DNA of 64,000 bases from Actinomycetota bacterium (GCA_021325455.1 JAJPHD010000008.1:78493-142492); one strand, 5' to 3'. Counted from the first letter of the stretch, positions 16,177-25,342 are shown. Notes: a model not told the origin generated them from the sequence alone. Program-made: numbers and translations.

Positions 16177-19032
16177 CTAGGAACACCCGCTGGTGGTGCC
16201 ACAGGTCGGGCATACGTAGCAGGCGCCAGCCCGCTGCATGGCATTGCCGCACTGGTAGCAGTAGGGAGCGTCCCTGGCCTCACTGGCCGGGCCCCGCACC
16301 TCCGGGCCTGCCGGCGACGGCGCCCCCGCCAGCTCCAGGCCGGCCCGGTCGGCCGGGCTGAGCGGGCTCTCCACCATGACCTGGTTGGAGGTGGCCGCTT
16401 CCTCCACGCCAGGCAGGGTGGGCTGGGTCCTCTCACCGGTGGTGAGGACGCCCAGCTCCACCCGCTCCTCGTAAGGCAGGTAGTCCACGGCCAGCCGACG
16501 GAATATGTAGTCGACAAGGCTGGTGGCGATCCGGATGTCGGGGTCGTCGGTCATGCCCGCCGGCTCGAAGCGCATGCTCGTGTACTTGCGCACGAAGGTG
16601 GAGAGCGGGACGCCGTACTGGAGGGCGATGGAGACCGCCACCGAGAAGGCGTCCATGATGCCGGCCAGGGTGGAGCCCTGCTTGGACACCTTCATGAACA
16701 CCTCGCCCGGGCGGCCGTCGTCGTACTCCCCCACCGTCACGTAGCCCTCGCAGTCGGCCACCTGGAACTTGAAGGTGCTCGACCGGCGGCGGCGGGGGAG
16801 GCGCTCGCGGATCGGCTGCTTCACCACCACGGTGGTCTGGTTGCCGAGGGCCCGCTCCAGCTCGGCCACCTTGGCGGCCAGCTCCCGGTCATGGGCCTCA
16901 GCGGGGGAAGCCGCCTCCTCCGGCGGGCCCGGCTCGGCGCCACCCTGCCTCTTGGTGGTGGCCAGGGGTTGGGCCACCTTGCAGTTGTCCCTATAGATGG
17001 CAATGGCCTTGAGGCCCATGCGCCAGGCATCGACGTGCAGCTGTTCCACGTCCTCCACGCTCACCTGCTCGGGCAGGTTGACGGTCTTGGAGATGGCCCC
17101 CGAGATGAACGGCTGGGCGGCCGCCATCATGCGGATGTGGCCCATGTAGTGGATGGTGTTGTCGCCCATGGAGCAGGCGAAGACCGGCAGGTGCTCCTCC
17201 CGCAGGTGGGGGGCGCCGACGATGGTCTTGTGCTCGTCGACGTAGGCCACGATGGCAGCCACCTGGTCCTCGTCGTAGCCGAGCCGGCGCAGCGCCCGGG
17301 GGACGGTCTGGTTCACGATGGACATGGTCCCCCCACCCACCAGCTTCTTGGTCTTCACCAGGCTCAGGTCCGGCTCTATGCCGGTGGTGTCGCAGTCGAG
17401 GAGGAAGGAGATGGTCCCCGTGGGGGCGATGACGCTGGCCTGGGAGTTGCGCACCCCGTTCTCCTCCCCCACGGCCACGGCCTGGTCCCAGGCATCCTGG
17501 GCCGCCGACAGGATCCCTGCCGGGACCAGGCACCGGTCGATCCTCGCCACCTCGTCCCGGTGCATGCGCAGCACGCCGAGCATGGCGTCACGGTTCTCGT
17601 GGAAGCCGGCGAAGGGCCCCATCCGGGCCGCCGTACGCGCCGAGGTCAGGTAGGCGTGGCCGGTCATGAGAGCGGTGATGGCCCCGGCCCACGCCCGCCC
17701 CTCGTCTGAGTCGTAGGGGAGGCCCTGGGCCATGAGCAGGGCGCCCAGGTTGGCGTAGCCGATCCCGAGCTGGCGGAACCGCCTGGACGTATCGGCAATC
17801 TTCTCCGTCGGGTAGTCGGCATTGCCCACCAGGATCTCCTGGGCCGTGAAGAGGACCTCGACGGCGGCCCTGAAGCCCGCCACGTCGAAGTCCCCGTCGT
17901 CGGAGAGGAACTTGAGCAGGTTGAGACTGGCCAGGTTGCAGGCGGAGTTGTCGAGGTGCATGTACTCACTGCACGGGTTGGAGGCGTTGATCCGCCCCGT
18001 GGCCGGAGCCGTGTGCCAGCGGTTGATGGTGGTGTCGAACTGCATCCCGGGATCGGCGCACTCCCAGGCTGCGGTGGCGATCTGGCGGAAGAGGTCCCGT
18101 GCCTTGACCGTCCGCATGACCTCGCCCGTGGTGACAGCCCGGAGCTCCCAGTCCCGGTCCTCCACGACTGCCTGCATGAACTCGTCGGTCACCCTGACGG
18201 AGTTGTTGGCGTTCTGGTACTGGATGGAGTGGCTGTCCCGGCCGTCGAGGTCCATGTCGAAGCCGGCGTCGCGAAGGGCACGGGCCTTGCGCTCCTCAAG
18301 TGCCTTGCACCAGATGAAGTCCTCGATGTCCGGGTGGTCCACGTCGAGGATCACCATCTTGGCGGCACGGCGCGTCTTGCCGCCCGACTTGATGGTCCCC
18401 GCCGATGCGTCCGCCCCCCGCATGAAGCTGACCGGCCCCGAGGCCGTCCCTCCGCCCGTCAGGGGCTCCCGGGACGAGCGGATCCTGGAGAGGTTCACCC
18501 CCGCCCCCGAGCCCCCCTTGAAGATGATCCCCTCCTCTGTGTACCAGTTGAGGATGGAGGCCATGCTGTCCTCCACCGAGAGGATGAAGCAGGCCGAGGC
18601 CTGCTGGGGGACGCCCCTCACCCCGACGTTGAACCACACCGGGGAGTTGAAGGCCGCCCGCTGGGACACGATCAGGTAGCGAAGCTCGTCGGCGAAGGCC
18701 CGGGCCTCCTCACCATCGACGAAGTAGCCGTCCCGCTCCCCCCAGGCCGTTATGGAGTCCACCACCCGGTCCACCACCTGGCGCAGGGAGGACTCCCGCT
18801 CCGGGGAGCCCAGGGGGCCCCTGAAGTACTTCTGGGCCAGGATGTTGGTGGCGTTCATGCTCCACGTCGACGGCACCTCCACCCCGCGCTGCTCGAAGGC
18901 CACGCTCCCGTCGACGAAGCTGGTGATGCGGGCATCCCTCCGCTCCCAGGTGACCTGGTCGTAGGGGTGGACCCCCTTGGTCGTGAAATGGCGCCGGATG
19001 CCGATGCCCAGCCGCTGAGGAGCAATGGCCAT
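16177..19032 (-). CDS. nrdJ: Vitamin B12-dependent (class II) ribonucleotide reductase
   Basis: A 951-residue adenosylcobalamin-dependent enzyme that makes deoxyribonucleotides. ASACFILSVEDSMASILN and the loop GGSGAGVNLSRIRSSREPL mark the N-terminal part of the barrel. INASNPCSEYMHLDNSACNL holds the radical-site region, and ISFLLDCDTTGIEPDLSLVK follows. The C-terminal tail has two CxxC pairs (YCYQCGNA and YVCPTCGT) for zinc or for redox cycling of the active site. ATG 19032 is preceded by GAGGAGG about 11 bases upstream and fits the family start MAIAPQRLGI. No cobalamin riboswitch is visible upstream. Convergent with the amine oxidase gene. Confidence 0.96.
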   Translation of the reverse strand: MAIAPQRLGIGIRRHFTTKGVHPYDQVTWERRDARITSFVDGSVAFEQRGVEVPSTWSMNATNILAQKYFRGPLGSPERESSLRQVVDRVVDSITAWGERDGYFVDGEEARAFADELRYLIVSQRAAFNSPVWFNVGVRGVPQQASACFILSVEDSMASILNWYTEEGIIFKGGSGAGVNLSRIRSSREPLTGGGTASGPVSFMRGADASAGTIKSGGKTRRAAKMVILDVDHPDIEDFIWCKALEERKARALRDAGFDMDLDGRDSHSIQYQNANNSVRVTDEFMQAVVEDRDWELRAVTTGEVMRTVKARDLFRQIATAAWECADPGMQFDTTINRWHTAPATGRINASNPCSEYMHLDNSACNLASLNLLKFLSDDGDFDVAGFRAAVEVLFTAQEILVGNADYPTEKIADTSRRFRQLGIGYANLGALLMAQGLPYDSDEGRAWAGAITALMTGHAYLTSARTAARMGPFAGFHENRDAMLGVLRMHRDEVARIDRCLVPAGILSAAQDAWDQAVAVGEENGVRNSQASVIAPTGTISFLLDCDTTGIEPDLSLVKTKKLVGGGTMSIVNQTVPRALRRLGYDEDQVAAIVAYVDEHKTIVGAPHLREEHLPVFACSMGDNTIHYMGHIRMMAAAQPFISGAISKTVNLPEQVSVEDVEQLHVDAWRMGLKAIAIYRDNCKVAQPLATTKRQGGAEPGPPEEAASPAEAHDRELAAKVAELERALGNQTTVVVKQPIRERLPRRRRSSTFKFQVADCEGYVTVGEYDDGRPGEVFMKVSKQGSTLAGIMDAFSVAVSIALQYGVPLSTFVRKYTSMRFEPAGMTDDPDIRIATSLVDYIFRRLAVDYLPYEERVELGVLTTGERTQPTLPGVEEAATSNQVMVESPLSPADRAGLELAGAPSPAGPEVRGPASEARDAPYCYQCGNAMQRAGACYVCPTCGTTSGCS

Positions 19033-19141
19033 ATCCCTCAAGCCTCCTCGCCCAGAGAGTGCGTTCCAACAACTGCCCCGGCCACCTGATCGGCAGCCCC
19101 GCGGGCACACTTCCCCGGAGGGCCACGGTCACAACGACCGG

Positions 19142-19176
19142 GGTGTAATTACACCACCGTAGTCCTCCGCCGTCAA
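19142..19176 (-). promoter_or_regulatory. nrdJ promoter with palindromic operator over the -10 box
   Basis: On the minus strand TTGACG (19176-19171) and TGTAAT (19153-19148) are spaced by exactly 17 bases, a near-consensus housekeeping promoter about 110 bases upstream of nrdJ. The -10 hexamer is embedded in a perfect 14-bp palindrome GGTGTAATTACACC (19142-19155), an arrangement expected for a repressor site. It does not match the usual NrdR-box consensus. Confidence 0.65.
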
Positions 19177-19197
19177 CGCCAAGCCTGGCACGGGCCC

Positions 19198-19707
19198 CTA
19201 GACGTGGCGAATCACCTGGTCACGGGGCCGGCGGTCGGCCCTGGCCACCCACTCCTCGGGTGAGCGGCGCCCGGGGTCGGCACCTCCTTCGGGGTACCCG
19301 AAGGAGATGATGGTAGCCACCTCCTCCCCTTCCGCCAGCCCCAAGGCAGCGGCCACCGCCCCGGCGTCCCGGGGGCCGTTGGGGCAGGACCCCACACCGG
19401 CGTCCCAGGCGGCGAGCATCATGTTCTCGGCCGCCCGCCCGGCGTCGAAGGAGACGGGGCCCTTCCCCCCCGTCACCACGGCCACCACCAGGGCCGCCCC
19501 CCGGAGGTTGGCCGGCTCCCAGACCGCTTCAGCCACCCTCGCCACCGTCCCGGGGCTGAGGACCAGGAAGCTCCAGGGCTGACGGTTGCGGGAGCTGCCG
19601 CTCACCCTCCCGGCATCCAGGATCCGCTCCACCACCTCCTCGGGTACGGGGCGGCCGGCGTAGCGCCGGCGGGCCCGCAGGCTGGCCAGGGCCAGGTACG
19701 TCTCCAT
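19198..19707 (-). CDS. Nitroreductase family protein
   Basis: A 169-residue FMN-dependent nitroreductase-fold protein. RRRYAGRPVPEEVVERILDA and GSSRNRQPWSFLVLSPG are the family's N-terminal FMN-contact blocks, AAENMMLAAWDAGVGSCPNG is the central helix, and EVATIISFGYPEGG is the closing strand. It is at the short end of the family, as in Acg/BluB-like minimal members. ATG 19707 shares one base with the stop of the upstream MBL gene (TGATG), so the two are coupled. The physiological substrate is unknown. Confidence 0.88.
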   Translation of the reverse strand: METYLALASLRARRRYAGRPVPEEVVERILDAGRVSGSSRNRQPWSFLVLSPGTVARVAEAVWEPANLRGAALVVAVVTGGKGPVSFDAGRAAENMMLAAWDAGVGSCPNGPRDAGAVAAALGLAEGEEVATIISFGYPEGGADPGRRSPEEWVARADRRPRDQVIRHV

Positions 19708-20540
19708 CACTCCTCCTCGTCCAAGCGGGAGCCCCGCGTCATCCGGGCAACGTACCTCTCGGCGGACCGGCGGACGGCGCCCGCTCCGTCCCCCACCACC
19801 ACCCTCCCCCACCACCCGCCGTAGATCCGCTCGAAGCGGTAACGGCCCACCCGGTCGGCGATGTCGAGGACGGTGGCCGCCGGCAGGGGTATGAGGTTCG
19901 GGTAGCTCCACATGAAGCTGACCCAGCGCCGGTCAGCCACCACGGTCACCGTGTCGCCGGTGAGGAGGGCACCCCGCCCCCCGGCACCCGTCGGCCAGTG
20001 CAGCACGGCCGCCCCGTCGAAGTGCCCTCCCGTGCGGGCCAGGGTCACCCCCGCCACCGGCTCGACCTCGTCCTCGTCCCACACCCTCAGGCTGGGGGGG
20101 CGGCGCATGACCCAGTCACGGTCGGCGGCGGGGACCCAGACGGTGGCGCCACCAAAGGCCTCGCTCCAGTCCACCATGCTGCCGTAAAAGTGGGGATGGG
20201 AGAAGCAGATGGCATCTATGCCCCCGAGCCTGCGCACCGCCTCCACCGTCTCGGGGTGAAGCAGGGGTATGCAGTCCCACAGCACGTTGCCTCCCGGGGC
20301 CCGCACCAGGAGGGCCCTCTGGCCGATGGCGAAGGAGGGGCTGGTCCCGATGCCCCACAGCTCGGGCTCCTCCTCGCGCAGCTCGTTGGTGTGGCCCGAC
20401 GCCAGCTCCTGCTGGGTTGTCCAGCGCTGCCCCCCCCATCCCACGTACTGGCGCTCGTCGAGGCAGATGGGGCAGGAGCCCGGGGGGTCGGCGGTGTCCT
20501 CGTGCTGCACGCCGCAGGTGGCGCAGATCCAGGCTGTCAT
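19707..20540 (-). CDS. MBL-fold hydrolase with N-terminal zinc-ribbon/rubredoxin-like knuckle
   Basis: A 277-residue protein. The first 30 residues have two CxxC pairs (WICATCGV and GSCPICLD), a rubredoxin-like or zinc-ribbon knuckle. The rest is a metallo-beta-lactamase fold in which the usual HxHxDH is degenerate: CFSHPHFYGSMVDWSE near residue 115 keeps two His but lacks the DH. Later ligands are suggested by GGHFDGAAVLHW and LLTGDTVTVVADRRWVSFMW. The function is unknown. It is followed without a gap by the nitroreductase gene, so a redox partnership is plausible. Confidence 0.75.
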   Translation of the reverse strand: MTAWICATCGVQHEDTADPPGSCPICLDERQYVGWGGQRWTTQQELASGHTNELREEEPELWGIGTSPSFAIGQRALLVRAPGGNVLWDCIPLLHPETVEAVRRLGGIDAICFSHPHFYGSMVDWSEAFGGATVWVPAADRDWVMRRPPSLRVWDEDEVEPVAGVTLARTGGHFDGAAVLHWPTGAGGRGALLTGDTVTVVADRRWVSFMWSYPNLIPLPAATVLDIADRVGRYRFERIYGGWWGRVVVGDGAGAVRRSAERYVARMTRGSRLDEEE

Positions 20541-20574
20541 CCCCCGATCATGCCCGGCGCGAGATGATGGTGCC

Positions 20575-21897
20575 GTGGCCTCCCTCCCCTCGCCCGGGGC
20601 CGCCGGCGTTCCCGGCCCCCCGGGGGAGCCGGCGACGACCGATGCCAGCGCGGCCTACCTCCGCCTCCTCGTCGTGCTGCTCGCTTCAGCGGCGTTCTTC
20701 GACGGCTTCGACGACCAGGTGATCTCCCTCCTGCTGCCCGACGTGCAGCGCAGCTTCCACGCCAGCGTCACCACCTTGGGCCTCATACACATCCCCATAG
20801 GCGCCGGCCAGTTCGTGGCCTTCTTCATCGTCTACCTGTCGGACCGCGTGGGCCGCCGGCCCCTGCTCCTTTGGACCATCTTCGGCTACACCCTGTTCAC
20901 GGTCCTCACGGCCGCCTCCCCCACCATCTGGGCCTACGCCTGGTTCCAGTTCGGGGCGGCCACCTTCACCGGCGCCGAGTACGGCGTGGCCGTCACCATG
21001 GTCATAGAGGAGTTCCCCACCCTCCAGCGGGGACGGGCCCTGGGGGGCCTCATGGCCATGGGGCCGCTGGGGGCGATCCTGGTCGGCCTCCTGGCCGCCA
21101 CCCACCTCCAGTCCTCCCCGCTGTCGTGGCGGGCCTTCTACCTGGTCGGGGTCATCCCCCTTCTGGTCGTGGCCTGGGGGAGGCGCAGGTTGCGGGAGAC
21201 GGCCCGCTTCGAGGCCGAGCGGGCCCGCCGGGCCCACTCGCCGGGAGCACGACGCTCGGGGCGCCAGCAGCTCCTGGAGCTGCTGGCGGCCTGGAGGGCC
21301 GAGTCGCGGGGCCGGCTCGTCGCCGTGGGCCTGGTCTCCTTGTGCCAGACGCTGCCGGTCTCGGCCGGCACGGCCTGGTGGGCCTTCTACGCCGAGCGCC
21401 AGCTCGGCTACTCCTCCACCCGGGTGGCCCTCTACTTCCTGGTGGCGGCGGGTGTCGGCGCCGTCGGCTATTACGCCTGCGGGTGGCTCATGGAGCGCGT
21501 CGGCCGGCGCCCCACTTCCGGGCTGTACGTGCTGGCCACCATCGGCTTCGGCGTGTCCCTGTTCCAGGTTCAGGGCCACTGGCTGAGCTTCGTGCTCCTC
21601 GTGGGGGCGGTGTTCTTCGGCCTGGGGATCGGGCCGGTGCTCTCCGCCTTCGCCACCGAGCTCTTCCCGACCAGCATCCGGGCCCAGTCGTCGGCCTGGA
21701 TCCGCAACTTCTTCGCCAGCACGGGCATGCTGGGGGGGCCGGCGCTGGTCGGGGTGCTCGGGGCCAGCGGGGGCCTCATCGGCAACGTGGGCGATGCCGC
21801 CAGCGTCCTGGGGGCGCTGCTCGTGCCCAGCCTCTTCATCATCTGGCGCTATCTCCCCGAGAGCCGGGGCCGCCAGCTGGAGGAGCTGTCGGGGTGA
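20575..21897 (+). CDS. MFS transporter (sugar/metabolite-proton symporter type)
   Basis: A 440-residue, roughly 12-helix major facilitator. The loop 2-3 motif is SDRVGRRPLLLWTI, repeated in the second half as MERVGRRPTSGLYV, and the C-terminus carries LPESRGRQLEEL, as in sugar-porter and AAHS-like symporters. A hydrophilic 30-residue N-terminal tail precedes helix one (LLVVLLASAAFFDGFDDQVI). GTG 20575 is the start closest to helix one in a sensible position. Its stop overlaps the GTG of a glycerol-kinase-like gene, so the likely cargo is a polyol or sugar that is phosphorylated after entry. Confidence 0.85.
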   Translation: MASLPSPGAAGVPGPPGEPATTDASAAYLRLLVVLLASAAFFDGFDDQVISLLLPDVQRSFHASVTTLGLIHIPIGAGQFVAFFIVYLSDRVGRRPLLLWTIFGYTLFTVLTAASPTIWAYAWFQFGAATFTGAEYGVAVTMVIEEFPTLQRGRALGGLMAMGPLGAILVGLLAATHLQSSPLSWRAFYLVGVIPLLVVAWGRRRLRETARFEAERARRAHSPGARRSGRQQLLELLAAWRAESRGRLVAVGLVSLCQTLPVSAGTAWWAFYAERQLGYSSTRVALYFLVAAGVGAVGYYACGWLMERVGRRPTSGLYVLATIGFGVSLFQVQGHWLSFVLLVGAVFFGLGIGPVLSAFATELFPTSIRAQSSAWIRNFFASTGMLGGPALVGVLGASGGLIGNVGDAASVLGALLVPSLFIIWRYLPESRGRQLEELSG

Positions 21898-23405
21898 GCG
21901 TCGCCGTGGTGGCCGTGGACGCCGGCACCACCGGTGTACGGGCCTTGGCCGTGAGCGAGGAGGGCGTCCCATTGGCCGGCGCCTACCGGGAGATAGGCCA
22001 GCACTTCCCCCGGCCGGGCTGGGTGGAGCAGGACCCGGAGGAGATATGGCAGGCGGTCGTGGCCACCGTGGGCGAGGTGGCAGCCTGGGTGGCTGATGGT
22101 GGCCACACCGTGGCCGCCATCGGCCTCGCCAACCAGCGGGAGACCGTGGTGGCCTGGGACCGGCGCAGCGGCAGGCCGCTGTACCGGGCCATCGTGTGGC
22201 AGGACCGGCGCACCGCCGGCCGCTGCCGGCAGCTGGCGGAGGCGGGCCACCACGACCTGGTGCGGGCCCGCACGGGCCTCGTGCTCGACCCCTACTTCTC
22301 GGCCACCAAGATCGAGTGGCTGCTCGCCGAGGGAGGCGTCGAGGCCGGACCCGACCTCGCCCTCGGCACGGTGGACGCCTGGATCCTCTGGCACATGACG
22401 GGGGGCTCCAGCTTCGCCACCGACCCTTCCAACGCCAGCCGCACTCTCGTGTACGACATCGTGGAGCGGCGCTGGTCGGAGGAGCTGTGCGAGCTGTTCG
22501 GCGTGCCCATGGCAGCCCTGCCCGAGGTGCGCCCCAGTGCCGGGCGCTTGGGGCAGCTGGCCCCCGGCGCCTCCTGCGCCACCGGGCTCGTGGCCGGCAC
22601 TCCCATCGCGGGCATGGCCGGGGACCAGCCCGCCGCCCTTCTCGGCCAGGCCTGCCTTCAGCCCGGCATGGCCAAGGCCACCTACGGCACGGGCACCTTC
22701 GTCCTGCTCAACGCCGGTCCCGGTCCGCCGGCGCCCGGGCCCGGGCTGCTCGCCTCGGTGGCCTGGGACCTGTCAGGAGCGGTCCGCAGCCACCACCTGG
22801 CATACGCCCTCGAGGGGTCCATCTTCTCCACCGGCTCGGCCATCCAGTGGCTGCGAGACGGGCTGGGCCTCATCGACCGGGCCGAGGAGGCCGCCACCCT
22901 GGCCGCATCGGTGCCGGACACCGCCGGCCTCGTGCTCGTCCCCGCCTTCACCGGCCTGGGCAGCCCCTGGTGGGACCCCGCTGCCCGGGGAGCCGTGGTC
23001 GGGGTGACCAGGGGGGCAGGCCGGGCCCACCTGGCCCGGGCCGCCCTCGAGGCCGTGGCCCACCAGGTCCGTGACGTGGTGGATGCCATGGCCGCCGCCG
23101 GCGGCCATGGCATCCGGTGCCTGCGCGCCGACGGCGGGGCCTCGGCAGCCGACCTGCTCCTACAGCTCCAGGCCGACCAGCTGGGGGTGCCGGTGGCCCG
23201 GTCGCAGGTGAGGGAGACAACCGCCCTCGGGGCCGCCTACCTCGCCGGCCTGGGCGTGGGGGTGTGGGCCTCGCCGGCCGAGGTGGCCGCCTGCTGGCAC
23301 CTGGACCGTGAGTTCCGGCCCGGCCCGGGACGGGCCGGGCCGGAAGGCGCCCACTCCAGCTGGCTCCGGGCCCTGGAGAGAGCAAGGGGCTGGGCCCCCG
23401 GTTAG
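21894..23405 (+). CDS. FGGY kinase, glycerol kinase-like
   Basis: A 503-residue carbohydrate kinase closely resembling GlpK. The N-terminal phosphate loop is VAVDAGTTGVRALAVSEEG. GLANQRETVVAWDRRSGRPL with AIVWQDRRTA is the GlpK-specific block. GMAGDQPAALLGQACLQPGM, YGTGTFVLLNAG and VPAFTGLGSPWWDPAARGAV follow in the usual order, and the C-terminal ATP site is LRADGGASAADLLLQLQAD. Glycerol is the most likely substrate; the true GlpK role is shared with a second, more diverged FGGY kinase at 35353. GTG 21894 overlaps the MFS stop as GTGA. Confidence 0.88.
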   Translation: MSVAVVAVDAGTTGVRALAVSEEGVPLAGAYREIGQHFPRPGWVEQDPEEIWQAVVATVGEVAAWVADGGHTVAAIGLANQRETVVAWDRRSGRPLYRAIVWQDRRTAGRCRQLAEAGHHDLVRARTGLVLDPYFSATKIEWLLAEGGVEAGPDLALGTVDAWILWHMTGGSSFATDPSNASRTLVYDIVERRWSEELCELFGVPMAALPEVRPSAGRLGQLAPGASCATGLVAGTPIAGMAGDQPAALLGQACLQPGMAKATYGTGTFVLLNAGPGPPAPGPGLLASVAWDLSGAVRSHHLAYALEGSIFSTGSAIQWLRDGLGLIDRAEEAATLAASVPDTAGLVLVPAFTGLGSPWWDPAARGAVVGVTRGAGRAHLARAALEAVAHQVRDVVDAMAAAGGHGIRCLRADGGASAADLLLQLQADQLGVPVARSQVRETTALGAAYLAGLGVGVWASPAEVAACWHLDREFRPGPGRAGPEGAHSSWLRALERARGWAPG

Positions 23406-23432
23406 CGCTCCTCGCCCTTAGATCCGGAAGCC

Positions 23433-24167
23433 CTAGGTACGGAGCGGGGCCGGCGCCAGCGGCGCCGGCGCCCGGCCCTCCATCCCCTCTCCCCGCTTGG
23501 CGTAGCGGTCAACGTACTCCTGGCCCGACAGGGAGGCGATCTCGAACATCACCTCGTCTGTCAGCTCCCGCAGGACGAGGGGGTCGGCAGCGCGCTCCAG
23601 GTACCGCTCCAGCGGGACCGGAGGCGAGAACCGGACCGTCACGGAACGGAAGACCCTCGGGCGCACCCGCCCGATGGGCAGCACCTCGGCCGTGCCGATC
23701 ATGGCCACCGGTATCACGGGAACCCGGCACTCGAGGGCCAGGCGGGCCACCCCCGTGTGCCCACGGTAGAGGCGGCCGTCGGGCGAGCGGGTCCCCTCGG
23801 GGTAGATGCCGAACAACCTTCCGGCCTCCAGCACCTCCCGGGCCGCGGCCAGGGCTCCCTCGGAGGCCGCCCCGCCCGTGCGCTTGATGGGGATCTGACC
23901 GGTGGAGCGGAAGAACCACGCCTTGCGAGGGTCCTCGAAGTACTCCGCCTTGGCCACGAAGGTCAGTCGCCGGCGTAGCACCAGGGGAAGGAAGATGGAG
24001 TCGCAGAACGACAGGTGGTTGCTGGCCAGTATCGCCGCTCCCCGGCGGGGCACGTGACGGGCCCCCTCCACCCTGACCCGGTAGAGCAGGACCAGGATGG
24101 GGGTGAGCACGGCCTTGATCACCCAGTAGGCCACGCCGCAGCGTACAGCCGGTCCGCGGGTCGGCAC
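23433..24167 (-). CDS. 1-acyl-sn-glycerol-3-phosphate acyltransferase (PlsC family)
   Basis: Up to 244 residues. The acyltransferase motifs are ILASNHLSFCDSIFLPLVLR (with the HxxxxD catalytic pair) near residue 48, STGQIPIKRTGG, then FGIYPEGTRSPDGRLYRGHT near 120 and VPVIPVAMIGT. It makes phosphatidic acid from lysophosphatidic acid at the membrane; an N-terminal hydrophobic helix (VIKAVLTPILVLLYRV) anchors it. GTG 24167 or the in-frame GTG 24134 may be the start. The first leaves only 20 bases to the divergent TetR start, so expression of the two must share control sequence. Confidence 0.88.
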   Translation of the reverse strand: MPTRGPAVRCGVAYWVIKAVLTPILVLLYRVRVEGARHVPRRGAAILASNHLSFCDSIFLPLVLRRRLTFVAKAEYFEDPRKAWFFRSTGQIPIKRTGGAASEGALAAAREVLEAGRLFGIYPEGTRSPDGRLYRGHTGVARLALECRVPVIPVAMIGTAEVLPIGRVRPRVFRSVTVRFSPPVPLERYLERAADPLVLRELTDEVMFEIASLSGQEYVDRYAKRGEGMEGRAPAPLAPAPLRT

Positions 24168-24187
24168 CGAGCTACCTTTACCGCCCG

Positions 24188-24841
24188 ATGCCCACGGCCC
24201 GGGGCCTTACCGAGCGCGGCCGCCAGCGCCGGCGCCAACTTCTCGACCATGCCGCCCGTCGCTTCGCTACAGGCGGCTACGACCCCACCCCGGTGGCCGG
24301 CATCGTGGAGGACCTGGGGGTGGGCAAGGGTGTCTTCTACTGGTACTTCTCCTCCAAGGAGGAGCTGTTCAGGGAGATCCTGCGGGAGGCTCAGCAGGAC
24401 CTGCGCCGGCGCCAGCAACAGGCCATAGATGGCGAGCCGGACCCCGTGCGGCGGCTGGAGCTGGGCATCCGGGCCTCCCTGGGGTGGCTGGCCGAGCACA
24501 GGCACCTCGCCACGCTGTTCAGCTTCGCCCGCAGCGACGAGCGCTTCTCCACCATGGTGAGCCACGGAGACGACGTGGCGGTGGCCGATGCCCTCCGACA
24601 CGTGAAGGAGGGCATCGTGGCAGGCCGCATCCGTGACGCCGACCCCCTCGCCCTCACCCATGCCATGGTGGGGGTCATAAACCACCTGGCCCGCACCATG
24701 GTGCTGGAGGGGGGCGCCGATCCCGGGGAGGTGGCAGAGGAGGCGGTGGCCTTCTGCCTGGGGGGGCTGCTGGCGCCCGGCCAGGCGCCGGCGCCGGTTC
24801 CAGGGCACATGGGCCCGGTGGGCAGGGCGGCCCTTTCGTAG
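24188..24841 (+). CDS. TetR family transcriptional regulator
   Basis: A 217-residue TetR-type regulator. The HTH is complete: LLDHAARRFATGGYDPTPVA, then GIVEDLGVGKGVFYWYFSSK at residues 35-60, with the following ligand domain of ordinary length. GVGKGVFYWYF is the conserved recognition-helix region. It starts 20 bases from the plsC start on the other strand, so it probably controls plsC and itself. The ligand is unknown; a fatty-acyl or lipid signal would fit the neighbour but is not shown. Confidence 0.88.
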   Translation: MPTARGLTERGRQRRRQLLDHAARRFATGGYDPTPVAGIVEDLGVGKGVFYWYFSSKEELFREILREAQQDLRRRQQQAIDGEPDPVRRLELGIRASLGWLAEHRHLATLFSFARSDERFSTMVSHGDDVAVADALRHVKEGIVAGRIRDADPLALTHAMVGVINHLARTMVLEGGADPGEVAEEAVAFCLGGLLAPGQAPAPVPGHMGPVGRAALS

Positions 24842-24883
24842 GACTACCATCCCACCTGGGCCGGGACCGGGGCGGCGCGCCTG

Positions 24884-25342
24884 TCAGGTGCGGAGGTGGC
24901 TGTGGTCCTGCTCCGCCCTGGCCTTCAGGTCGTCGAGAGCGGTGTGGATGATGCGGCCCTCGGCCCGGCGCTTCACGAAGCCGGGGATTGGCACGCGCAG
25001 CTCCACGTCCAGGTGGTAGACGGCCTCGGTGTCGCCCCCTTCGGTGGGCTCGAAGATGTAATGGCCGTCCAGGCGGGACGTCAGGTCCCCCCTGGACTGG
25101 ACCCAGGAGAGGGACCCGGGCGCCCCGCTGTAGTCGTAGGAAAGCGTGTAGGTCGTGCTCCTCCCGAAGGCGGCGGCACGGAAGGTCACCTCGACCGGCC
25201 TGCCCTCGTCGTCCCGGCGCTCGACCTGGACGGACTTGATGTCCGGCACCCACTCGGCGTACCGCTCGAAGTCCGTGATCACGGCGAAGCACCGGTCGGC
25301 AGGGGCCCTTATGACCGTGCGCTGTGTCGCCTGCTCCGTCAC
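24884..25342 (-). CDS. SRPBCC (polyketide cyclase/START-like) protein
   Basis: A 152-residue single-domain helix-grip protein. TVIRAPADRCFAVITDFERY at the N-terminus and AEWVPDIKSVQVERRDDEGR are typical of the polyketide cyclase/dehydrase or coenzyme Q-binding family. The long C-terminal helix is VPIPGFVKRRAEGRIIHTAL. Such proteins bind hydrophobic ligands and many have no known substrate. GTG 25342 overlaps the stop of the glycosyltransferase as GTGA, so it is the last gene of a queG-pimB-SRPBCC run. Confidence 0.82.
   Translation of the reverse strand: MTEQATQRTVIRAPADRCFAVITDFERYAEWVPDIKSVQVERRDDEGRPVEVTFRAAAFGRSTTYTLSYDYSGAPGSLSWVQSRGDLTSRLDGHYIFEPTEGGDTEAVYHLDVELRVPIPGFVKRRAEGRIIHTALDDLKARAEQDHSHLRT

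Noticed and set aside
19033..19141. Cobalamin riboswitch upstream of nrdJ
   Set aside because: The leader of about 110 bases is too short and lacks a recognisable B12 box or the conserved core; only the promoter and palindrome are supported.
23450..23475. Palindromic GGCGCC-rich stretch as an attachment or regulatory site
   Set aside because: It is within the plsC coding region and explained by Ala/Pro-rich codons in a GC-rich genome.
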